Assembly: GCF_004362215.1 (NCBI RefSeq)
Contig: NZ_SNWR01000001.1
Location: 1,736,001-1,800,000 of the forward strand
Length of the DNA: 64,000 nucleotides
Reading direction: 5' to 3'
Source: Paractinoplanes brasiliensis
GTDB lineage: Bacteria; Actinomycetota; Actinomycetes; Mycobacteriales; Micromonosporaceae
The notes beneath the pieces were generated by a model. It saw nothing but the letters and a program-made list of their open reading frames with translations, ran no database searches and was not told where the DNA came from. Shown here in pieces: positions 58,017-64,000 of the stretch (its first letter is position 1; the number at the start of each line of letters is the position of its first letter). The position numbers and the translations under genes are program-made.

Positions 58017-59240
58017 ATGACCGTTCTTCTGGAGAGGCCGCGTGCCTCCATACCGGTTTCGCGGCGGCACGGACGCGGCTTCTGGCTGATCGCCGCCGTC
58101 TATCTCGTCGCGCTCGCCTTCTCGACCGTGCCCGCCCCGCTCTACCCGATCTATCAGCGGGTGGACGGTTTCTCGGCGTTCACGGTGACGGTCGTCTTCG
58201 CCACGTACGCGGTCGGCGTGATCACCAGCCTGGTGCTGGCCGGGCACGTCTCGGACTGGGTGGGCCGCCGCCGGATCCTGTACGCCGCGCTCGGCCTGGA
58301 GATCGCGGCCGGGGTGCTGTTCCTCACGTGGAGCGCGCTGCCCGGCCTGATCGCCGCCCGGTTCCTGACCGGACTGGGTGTCGGCATGCTGACCGCGACC
58401 GCTACCGCGTACCTGCTGGAGCTGCACAAGGCGCACCGCCCCGAGGCGGACGGGACCCGCTTCGAGATCGTGTCGTCGGCCGCCAACCTGGGCGGGCTCG
58501 GCGCCGGCACCCTGGTGGCGGGCGCGCTCGCGCAGTTCGTGACCTCTCCCCTCCGTACGCCGTACGCGGTCTTCCTCGTTCTGCTGGCGCTGAGCGTGGT
58601 CGCCGTCGCCGTCGCGCCCGAGACGGTGGACGCGCCCGCCACCCGCCCGGCCTACCGGCCCCAGGGCGTACGCATCGCCGGGCGGGACAGGACAGCAGTG
58701 CTCGTCGCCGCCGTCTCGTCGTTCGCCGCGTTCGCGGTGTTCGGCCTGTTCACCTCGCTGGCGCCGAGCTTCGTGGCGGGCGCGCTGCACCAGCCCAGCC
58801 GGCTGCTGGCCGGGCTGACCGCCTTCCTCGTCTTCGCCGCGGGCGCCACCGGTCAAGCCGTCAGCGGCCGGCTCACCCCGCGGACCCGGTTCCTCGGCGG
58901 ACTGATCGCACAGGCCACAGGTCTGGTGGTGCTCACGGCAGGCATGCAGGCGGCGTCGCTCACGCTCTTCCTGGCCGGTGGCGTGATCGCCGGGGCCGGG
59001 GCGGGCGTCCTGTTCAAGTCGGCGGTCGGCACGATCGCGGCCGGCGCGCCCGCCGCCCGGCGAGGGGAGAGCCTGGCCGGGTTGTTCCTGATCGCGTACG
59101 CGGGTCTGATCGGCCCGGTGCTCGGGCTGGGGGTGGCCGGCCTTCACGTGGCCTCGACGACCTCGATCCTGTGGTTCACCGGCGTCATGCTGGCACTCCT
59201 GGCCGGGGTGGCGTGGCTAGGCTGGCGGCGTGGCCGATGA
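58017..59240 (+). CDS. Major facilitator superfamily transporter
   Basis: 407 residues with twelve hydrophobic segments. Motif A between helices 2 and 3 is LAGHVSDWVGRRRILYAALG with GxxxDxxGRRR. The basic central loop and GAGAGVLFKSAVGTIAAGA in the second half are typical of drug/proton antiporters. Its place between a LysR and a MarR-type gene suggests export of an inducer such as an aromatic compound or oxidant-linked toxin. The MarR gene overlaps its end by 11 bases. Confidence 0.9.
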   Translation: MTVLLERPRASIPVSRRHGRGFWLIAAVYLVALAFSTVPAPLYPIYQRVDGFSAFTVTVVFATYAVGVITSLVLAGHVSDWVGRRRILYAALGLEIAAGVLFLTWSALPGLIAARFLTGLGVGMLTATATAYLLELHKAHRPEADGTRFEIVSSAANLGGLGAGTLVAGALAQFVTSPLRTPYAVFLVLLALSVVAVAVAPETVDAPATRPAYRPQGVRIAGRDRTAVLVAAVSSFAAFAVFGLFTSLAPSFVAGALHQPSRLLAGLTAFLVFAAGATGQAVSGRLTPRTRFLGGLIAQATGLVVLTAGMQAASLTLFLAGGVIAGAGAGVLFKSAVGTIAAGAPAARRGESLAGLFLIAYAGLIGPVLGLGVAGLHVASTTSILWFTGVMLALLAGVAWLGWRRGR

Positions 59241-59658
59241 CCCCCTGGAACTGGAACGGCAGGTCTGCTTCGCGCTGTCGGTGGCCTCGCGCAGCGTGGT
59301 GGGGCTCTACCGCCCGCTGCTCGAGCCGATGGGCCTGACCCACCCGCAATACCTGGTGATGCTCGCGCTCTGGCAGCACGCGCCGCGCTCGGGGCGCGAG
59401 CTCAGCCGCCTGCTCCAGCTCGACCCCGGAACGCTCTCGCCGTTGCTCAAGAGGCTCGAGACCATCGGGTACGTCGACCGGCAGCGTGACCCCTCCGACG
59501 AACGGAGCCTCGCCGTCACCCTGACCGCCGAGGGCCGTGCGCTGCGGGCCAGGGCCGAGAAGATCCCGCCCGCGATCGTCACCCGATTGGGCCTGCCCGT
59601 CGAGGAGCTGGAGTCGTTGCACGCGGCACTCACACGGGTGATTGCGGCCGCTCGCTGA
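59230..59658 (+). CDS. MarR/OhrR-like regulator
   Basis: 142 residues with the MarR winged helix (LTHPQYLVMLALWQHAPRSG, LDPGTLSPLLKRLETIGYVD, DERSLAVTLTAEGRALR). The N-terminal ERQVCFALSVASR, with Cys13, matches the redox-sensing Cys of OhrR, which reacts with organic hydroperoxides. It overlaps the MFS gene, but TAGGCT (59218-59223) six bases before the GTG also allows its own leaderless transcript. OhrR-type regulators often control a peroxide reductase; no ohr gene is next to it here. Confidence 0.88.
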   Translation: MADDPLELERQVCFALSVASRSVVGLYRPLLEPMGLTHPQYLVMLALWQHAPRSGRELSRLLQLDPGTLSPLLKRLETIGYVDRQRDPSDERSLAVTLTAEGRALRARAEKIPPAIVTRLGLPVEELESLHAALTRVIAAAR

Positions 59659-59982
59659 TCGATTCCGGAATACCGTGGGGAGGCAGGCCGGGATGAATTT
59701 CCGGGCCGGCTAATTGTCCCGCAAGAACACCGGCTGGCCGAAATGCGCACCGCTGATCCGAAAGGCGCAGCCGGCTGGAAGTGGCATTCGGAAGTAATGC
59801 CAGGTCGACGGGCACGACGACGACCACGGATGCCCGCGTCCGGTGTGGACCACGGTCTTCGTGTGACACGCCATGCGTTGACGTGCAAGTTGCACGACTC
59901 ATAGTGTCTGGGGCGTAACTCCGGGTGTTCCCCCGTCCGGCGTTACGACCGCACCGTCTTCAGGGCCGAGGAGAGCCATCCC
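59659..59982. other. Intergenic region with palindrome CGTGCAAGTTGCACG
   Basis: No gene is supported in these 324 bases; two minus-strand frames of 60-90 codons have mixed codon quality and no ribosome site. At 59882-59896 CGTGCAAGTTGCACG is a perfect 15-base palindrome, about 87 bases before the gap start. A GGCATT...AATGCC hairpin lies near 59781-59802. Confidence 0.5.
59882..59896. promoter_or_regulatory. Candidate MarR/OhrR operator
   Basis: CGTGCAAGTTGCACG is perfectly symmetric (seven-base arms, one central base). It lies between the MarR/OhrR gene and the GAPDH gene, within the size range of MarR operators. Confidence 0.5.
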
Positions 59983-61041
59983 ATGAGTGTCACGATCGGC
60001 ATCAACGGATTCGGGCGGATCGGCCGAAGTCTCGCGCGGATAGTGGCGTCGACGCACGATCCCGGAATATCCATTGCCGCCGTGAACGACCTTGCCTCGA
60101 CCGAGAAAATGGCCTATGGGCTGCGCCGGGACAGCATTCGCGGCGCATTTCCGGGCACCGTGACGGCCCGCCCCGACCACCTTGTCGTGAATGACCGTGC
60201 GATCCGCGCGTTCCACCATGAACGGCCCGAACGCATTCCGTGGGCCGACGCCGGCGTGGACGTTGTCATCGAGGCCACCGGGCGGTTCCGCGCCGGCACG
60301 ACGGCCCGCACCCACATCACCCACGGCGGCGCGCGCAAGGTCGTGATCAGCGCCTCGGCCGACGACCCGGACGCGTTCCTGATCTACGGGGCCAACCACA
60401 CCACGTACGACGCGGCCCGCCACGACGTCGTCTCCCCCGGCTCGTGCGGCGTGAACGCCCTCACCGCGATGGCCAAGGTGCTGCTCGACCGGTTCGGGCT
60501 GCGGGGCGTCAACACGTCGGTGGTGCTGGCCACGCAGGGCTGGCAGAAGCCGCAGGACACGTTCAGCGGCACCTCCCGCGACGACCCGCGCCTGGGCCGG
60601 GCCACCGGCGAGAGCATCATCCCGCACAACTACGTGGTCGGTGACCTGGTGCGGGTGGCGCTGCCCGAAATCGGCGAGATGCGCTACAGCTACTACTGCG
60701 TGCCCACCCCCATCGGGTCGCTGGCCGAACTGTCCGGGCAGACCAACCGGCCGGTCAGCGTCGAAGAGGTCAACCGGGCCATGGCCGAGGCCGCCGCCGG
60801 TCCCCTGCGCCGGGTCCTGGCCTACGACCCCGACCCCACCGTGTCGATCGACGTCAAGAACAACCCGGCATCGTGCCTGTTCGACCCGTCCGGCACCCAG
60901 ACCACCGCGGACGGCGGAGTGAAGGTCCGCGGGTGGTTCGACAACGAGTGGGGTTTCTCGAACCGATTACTCGACATCGCTCGCCTGGTGGGTGAGCGCA
61001 CGCCCGTGACGTCACGGCAGGTGTCGTGGAGCATCGCCTAG
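59983..61041 (+). CDS. Type I GAPDH homologue with altered active site
   Basis: 352 residues with the GAPDH fold: NAD motif INGFGRIGR at residues 7-15, and the ending WFDNEWGFSNRLLD typical of GAPDH. The catalytic Cys is Cys155, but its motif reads SPGSCGVNA instead of the usual SNASCTTNC. The catalytic His expected 27 residues later is Leu182 (VNTSVVLATQGWQ). So the normal hydride-transfer base is missing. It could have another activity, be a redox or binding protein, or be inactive. It is separate from the housekeeping gap, which should be elsewhere. Confidence 0.85.
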   Translation: MSVTIGINGFGRIGRSLARIVASTHDPGISIAAVNDLASTEKMAYGLRRDSIRGAFPGTVTARPDHLVVNDRAIRAFHHERPERIPWADAGVDVVIEATGRFRAGTTARTHITHGGARKVVISASADDPDAFLIYGANHTTYDAARHDVVSPGSCGVNALTAMAKVLLDRFGLRGVNTSVVLATQGWQKPQDTFSGTSRDDPRLGRATGESIIPHNYVVGDLVRVALPEIGEMRYSYYCVPTPIGSLAELSGQTNRPVSVEEVNRAMAEAAAGPLRRVLAYDPDPTVSIDVKNNPASCLFDPSGTQTTADGGVKVRGWFDNEWGFSNRLLDIARLVGERTPVTSRQVSWSIA

Positions 61042-61044
61042 AGT
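61039..61044 (+). promoter_or_regulatory. -10 box overlapping the stop codon of the GAPDH-like gene
   Basis: TAGAGT contains the TAG stop of the preceding gene and lies seven bases before the GTG at 61052, as in leaderless genes of this window. Confidence 0.45.
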
Positions 61045-61051
61045 TCACCCG

Positions 61052-61960
61052 GTGAGTGTCTCGATCGACGACGTACGAGCGGCAGCCTCCCGCCTCGACG
61101 GCCGCATCCGCCACACCCCCGTCCTGCGGGCCGACGACGGCGTCTGGTTCAAGCTCGAACACACGCAGCACGCCGGCTCGTTCAAGACCCGGGGCATGTT
61201 CAACCAGATCCTCGCCGCGGGCGCTCTGCCCGCCGCCGGCATCGTCGCCGCCTCAGGCGGAAACGCGGGCCTGGCTGCTGCATACGCCGCGCGCGAGTTG
61301 GGCGTACGGGCTGAGGTCTTTGTGCCTTTGACAGCGCCCGCGGTGAAGGTGGCCAAACTGGGCAAGCTCGGCGCCCACGTGGTGCAGGTCGGCAACGAGT
61401 ACGCGGAGGCCTACGAGGCGGCGCTGGCGCGGGCGTCGACGACGGGCGCGCTGTTCTGCCACGCCTACGACGACCCCGCCATGGTGGCCGGCAACGGAAC
61501 CCTCGGCCTGGACCTGCTCGACCAGATCCCCGCCGGCTTCGACACCGTGCTGGTCGCCGTGGGCGGCGGCGGCCTGATCGCCGGGGTGCTCGCCGCCCTG
61601 GGCCCCACCCACCGCGTCGTGGCCGTCGAGCCGTCGACGGCCTCCGCCCTGCACTCGGCGCTGCAGGCCGGCGCCCCCGTCGACGTCCCGGTCTCGGGCG
61701 TGGCGGCGGACTCGCTCGGGGCCCGGCGGGTGGGGCGGATCGCTTTCGAGATGGCTGCGGGCATCGACTCCGTGCTGGTCGACGACCAGGCCATCGTGGA
61801 CGCCCGACGCCGCCTGTGGGACGACTACCGCCTGGCTGTGGAACACGGCACAGCAGCCGCCTTCGCAGCCCTGACCTCGGGCGCTTACGCACCCGCCCCG
61901 GGCGAGCGAGTGGTTGTGCTGCTGTGCGGAGCGAACACAAACCCGGCCGACCTCGCGTAG
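61052..61960 (+). CDS. Threonine/serine dehydratase-like PLP enzyme
   Basis: 302 residues of fold-type II PLP enzymes. Lys45 in HAGSFKTRG is the PLP-binding Lys, ASGGNAGLAAAYAAREL is the substrate and PLP-phosphate region, and VAVGGGGLIAG is the Gly-rich phosphate loop. The size and the lack of an ACT domain fit catabolic threonine or serine dehydratases. It deaminates Ser or Thr to the 2-oxo acid. It follows the GAPDH homologue after 10 bases and has its own leaderless promoter. Confidence 0.85.
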   Translation: MSVSIDDVRAAASRLDGRIRHTPVLRADDGVWFKLEHTQHAGSFKTRGMFNQILAAGALPAAGIVAASGGNAGLAAAYAARELGVRAEVFVPLTAPAVKVAKLGKLGAHVVQVGNEYAEAYEAALARASTTGALFCHAYDDPAMVAGNGTLGLDLLDQIPAGFDTVLVAVGGGGLIAGVLAALGPTHRVVAVEPSTASALHSALQAGAPVDVPVSGVAADSLGARRVGRIAFEMAAGIDSVLVDDQAIVDARRRLWDDYRLAVEHGTAAAFAALTSGAYAPAPGERVVVLLCGANTNPADLA

Positions 61961-61982
61961 CGGACACACTGGCTGGGCAGGT

Positions 61983-62408
61983 GGGCGACGGACGAGTCGG
62001 CCTGTACGCCGGATTCTGTCCCGGCGACTTTCGTCGCCGTGGGCGGTCATCCATCTCGGCCGGCCGTTGCCGGCTCGGCTCTTGCGGCCTACCCGCAGGC
62101 TCGGGCGAGCAGCCCTCGAACGCCTGCGCCGGCCGCTCGCCTCGCGGTGAGCGGCCTTACTTGGCCTTGCTCCGGGTGGGGTTTACCTAGCCACCCCGGT
62201 CACCCGGGGTGCTGGTGAGCTCTTACCTCACCGTTTCACCCTTACCGGCGCCCTTGCGGGGCCGGCGGTCTGTTCTCTGTGGCACTGTCCCGCGGGTCGC
62301 CCCGGGTTGCCGTTAACAACCACCCTGCTCTGCGGAGTCCGGACGTTCCTCGGCGACGCCCCCTTCAGGGACGCCGACGCGACCGCCTGGCCGACTCGTC
62401 CGTCGCCC
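61983..62408 (-). ncRNA. rnpB: RNase P RNA, bacterial class A
   Basis: The 5' and 3' ends (62408-62389 and 62002-61983) are perfectly complementary over 20 bases and form P1. The minus-strand RNA contains the conserved core GAGGAACGTCCGGACTCC near the 5' side, GGACAGTGCCACAGAGAACAG in two blocks, and ACAGAATCCGGCGTACAGG near the 3' end. About 426 nt is normal for actinobacteria. TAGAAT (62418-62413) six bases before the 5' end is its -10. It forms the catalytic RNA that trims tRNA 5' ends. Confidence 0.95.
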
Positions 62409-62412
62409 GGTC

Positions 62413-62418
62413 ATTCTA
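62413..62418 (-). promoter_or_regulatory. rnpB -10 box
   Basis: TAGAAT on the minus strand ends five bases before the predicted 5' end of the RNA at 62408. It overlaps the start region of the divergent permease gene. Confidence 0.6.
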
Positions 62419-62424
62419 CTCATC

Positions 62425-63189
62425 ATGGATCTCGCACACGTCGTCCTGCTGGCCGTGGCCGGTGTCGCGGCCGGGGCGGTCAACGCGATCGCCGGCGGCG
62501 GGTCTCTGATCACGTTCCCGAGCCTGATCGCGACCGGGTTGCCCACGGTGGCGGCCAACGTCACCAATTCCGTGTCGGTCTTTCCCGGGTACGTCTCCAG
62601 CGTCATCGGCAGCCGGGCGGATCTCGCTGGTCAGCGCGCCCGGGTGACCGCGACCCTGCCGGCCTGCGTGCTGGGCACGGGTGGCGGGTGCGCGTTGCTT
62701 CTGCTCACGCCGGCCCGCGCGTTCGAGCTGATCGTGCCGTTCCTGGTGCTCGGGGCGGCGGCCACGCTCGCCTTCCAGCAGCGGCTGCGCGGCCTGGTCG
62801 GGCACCCGCACGCCATGTCACCCCGCCGGGCGGCCGTCTCACTGCAGGCCGTCGTCTTCGTCGGAGCGATCTACGGCGGCTACTTCGGGGCCGCGCTGGG
62901 TGTCATGTACGTGGCGGCGCTCGCTCTGATCCTCGACGAGCCGCTGAACCGGATCAACGCCCTCAAGAACGTCCTCTCGGCCGCCGTCGGGCTGGTGACG
63001 CTGCTGGTCTTCGCGTTCTTCGGCCCGGTCAACTGGGCGGCCGTCGCGATCGTGGCCCCGGCGACGGTCCTCGGCGGCTACACGGGTGCCAGGCTGGCCC
63101 AGCGCCTCCCCTCGCACGTGCTGCGCATCATCATCGTGAGCTTCGGCACCGCCATCGGCCTGCTCCTGCTCTACCGAGCGCTGAGCTGA
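62425..63189 (+). CDS. TauE/SafE (TSUP) family permease
   Basis: 254 residues with eight hydrophobic segments in two repeats. The first half has AGAVNAIAGGGSLITFPSLI, the TSUP hallmark, and the second has GGYFGAALGVMYVAALALIL. Such proteins export sulfite or organosulfonates, or move other anions; the substrate is not visible. The ATG at 62425 is divergent from rnpB, and the -10 boxes of both overlap near 62412-62418. Confidence 0.9.
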   Translation: MDLAHVVLLAVAGVAAGAVNAIAGGGSLITFPSLIATGLPTVAANVTNSVSVFPGYVSSVIGSRADLAGQRARVTATLPACVLGTGGGCALLLLTPARAFELIVPFLVLGAAATLAFQQRLRGLVGHPHAMSPRRAAVSLQAVVFVGAIYGGYFGAALGVMYVAALALILDEPLNRINALKNVLSAAVGLVTLLVFAFFGPVNWAAVAIVAPATVLGGYTGARLAQRLPSHVLRIIIVSFGTAIGLLLLYRALS

Positions 63190-63195
63190 GAGCCG

Positions 63196-63233
63196 GTTGT
63201 CCACAGGCGCGGGAGTTGTCCACAGGCGCGGGA
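63196..63233. repeat. Tandem DnaA-box-like repeat
   Basis: GTTGTCCACAGGCGCGGGA occurs twice in tandem (63196-63214 and 63215-63233). Each holds TTGTCCACA, the actinobacterial DnaA-box consensus. It lies between the permease and kinase genes. Confidence 0.85.
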
Positions 63234-63276
63234 AAACGGGGAGCCGGGGTGGGCCGGATTTGGCTACGCTCCGCGC

Positions 63277-63876
63277 ATGAGAAGCACCCCGCCGATCCTG
63301 CTGTTCGTCATCGGGCCGCCTGCCGTGGGCAAGATGACGGTGGCCAACGCGATCGCGGCCCGCACCGGGTTCCGGGTGTTTCACAACCATCTGACGATCG
63401 AGCCGGTGCTGCGGTTCTTCGAGTTCGGCACTCCGCCGTTCCAGCGGCTGGTCGAGAGCTTCCGGAGGGGAGTGTTCGAGGAAGTGGCGGCCAGCGAGCT
63501 GCCGGGGCTCGTGTTCACGTACGTCTGGGCGTTCGATCATCCGGAGGACGGCGCGGCTGTCACGAGGTACGCCGAGCCGTTTGTGAAGCGGGGCGGCCGG
63601 GTGCTGTTCCTCGAGCTGGAGGCGTCGCAGGAGGTCCGGCTGAAACGCAACGCGGGCGAGGACAGGCTGGCCGAGAAGGCCTCGAAGCGTGACCTCGACC
63701 GCTCCCGGACACTCCTGCTCGAGATCGACGAGCGGTACGAGCTGAACTCGACGACGGAGTTCGAGGGGCGCGACGACTACCTGCGTGTCGACAACACGGA
63801 GTTGCCGCCCGACGAGGTGGCGGCGCTCGCGATCGAGTGGTTCAGCCTGGCTGGAAGGAGCGCTCGGCAAAGCTGA
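63277..63876 (+). CDS. P-loop kinase-like ATPase, shikimate-kinase-like
   Basis: 199 residues. Walker A is FVIGPPAVGKMTVANAIAAR, with Lys and the following Met-Thr as in a group of small P-loop kinases that use GKMT instead of GKST. VLFLELEASQEVRLKRNAGE and the later ERYELNSTTEFEGRDDYLRV give the lid and Walker-B-like regions. The substrate is unknown. TACGCT six bases before the ATG points to leaderless transcription. The end overlaps the minus-strand frame at 63842 by 35 bases. Confidence 0.82.
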   Translation: MRSTPPILLFVIGPPAVGKMTVANAIAARTGFRVFHNHLTIEPVLRFFEFGTPPFQRLVESFRRGVFEEVAASELPGLVFTYVWAFDHPEDGAAVTRYAEPFVKRGGRVLFLELEASQEVRLKRNAGEDRLAEKASKRDLDRSRTLLLEIDERYELNSTTEFEGRDDYLRVDNTELPPDEVAALAIEWFSLAGRSARQS

Positions 63877-64000
63877 CCCCGCCGCGCTCGTCCGAGGTCA
63901 GAACCTTCCGGGGTACGAGGCGGGGCGCGCTGCGCAGATGCTGGCGGAATCCGCGGGCACGCAGGTGGAAGCCGAAGTTGTGCCCCTCGACGTGCCAGGA
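63842..64000 (-). CDS. C-terminal end of an unrecognised protein (partial)
   Basis: The last 52 codons of a minus-strand gene that continues beyond the window. It reads SWHVEGHNFGFHLRARGFRQ, then a basic segment PRLVPRKVLTSD and the ending FAERSFQPG before TGA at 63842-63844. Third positions are GC-rich. No family is recognised from this part. It overlaps the last 35 bases of the kinase gene. Confidence 0.5.
   Translation of the reverse strand, partial: SWHVEGHNFGFHLRARGFRQHLRSAPRLVPRKVLTSDERGGVSFAERSFQPG

Noticed and set aside
59630..59902. Minus-strand 60-90 codon frames between the MarR-like and GAPDH-like genes
   Set aside because: Codon bias is mixed, starts lack a ribosome site, and the palindrome suggests regulatory DNA.
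63196..63233. Replication origin
   Set aside because: Only two DnaA-box-like sites are present, with no AT-rich region and no dnaA or dnaN nearby.
1..64000. tRNA genes
   Set aside because: I saw no sequence that folds as a tRNA by eye. A tRNAscan run would settle it.

Overview
The window is high-GC actinobacterial DNA with very strong G/C preference at third codon positions. Its gene content points to the Micromonosporaceae, probably Actinoplanes or a close relative: two glutamine synthetases with a glnE adenylyltransferase, lipB/lipA, lpd and sucB, MptB-type and GT87 mannosyltransferases, XRE/DUF5753 regulators with small partner proteins, and AfsR/SARP and LuxR-type giant regulators. Genus is inferred from content only. 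About 88% of the window is coding, on both strands. Many starts have no Shine-Dalgarno sequence but do have a TANNNT hexamer 6-8 bases before the start codon, the pattern of leaderless actinobacterial mRNAs.

Layout. 1-13 kb is core metabolism: the end of leucyl aminopeptidase, dihydrolipoamide dehydrogenase, the E2 acyltransferase, lipB and lipA, so the lipoate-dependent dehydrogenase subunits sit beside the two enzymes that make their cofactor. Between lipB and lipA lie a degenerate 24-bp repeat field, a beta-propeller protein and an archaeal-type aspartyl-tRNA synthetase whose leader folds as a T-box. 13-17.4 kb is accessory: a secreted membrane-anchored protein, a DUF6232 protein, an XRE/DUF5753 regulator with a DUF397 partner, and a complete IS30-family element. 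17.4-23.6 kb has a large LuxR-type ATPase regulator, DUF4191 and RDD membrane proteins, and glnA (GSI) behind a good GlnR operator.

23.6-39.8 kb separates glnA from glnE, which are often close neighbours in actinobacteria. It carries DUF427, GNAT and MSMEG_6728-family proteins, an AfsR-like regulator, a secreted phytase-like esterase, two polyprenol-phosphomannose-type mannosyltransferases plus a third membrane protein, an Lrp regulator divergent from a leucine dehydrogenase, and an XRE/DUF5753 regulator flanked by two paralogous 77-80 residue proteins sharing a Cys-Gly-Gly-x-Cys-Pro-Thr-Val-Tyr core. 39.8-49.2 kb returns to nitrogen control and housekeeping: glnE, a class I amidotransferase, an exporter, DUF350, glnA2, panB and an RNase II-like enzyme. 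GlnE would adenylylate GlnA, which keeps the target tyrosine; GlnA2 has lost it.

49.2-64 kb contains a 969-residue histone H1-like protein of almost pure Ala/Lys/Thr repeats, asd, a methyltransferase, a VanY-like peptidase, ribA, a membrane protein, a LysR-MFS-MarR group, a divergent GAPDH homologue that keeps the catalytic Cys but has Leu for the catalytic His, a threonine-dehydratase-like enzyme, the RNase P RNA gene, a TauE/SafE permease, a small P-loop kinase and the end of an unrecognised gene.

The most notable signals are the T-box in front of the second aspartyl-tRNA synthetase, the pair of Cys-rich small proteins around the regulator at 38.6 kb, the altered GAPDH, the giant H1-like protein, and a dispersed repeat with a DnaA-box-like end found both between genes and inside the mptB reading frame.
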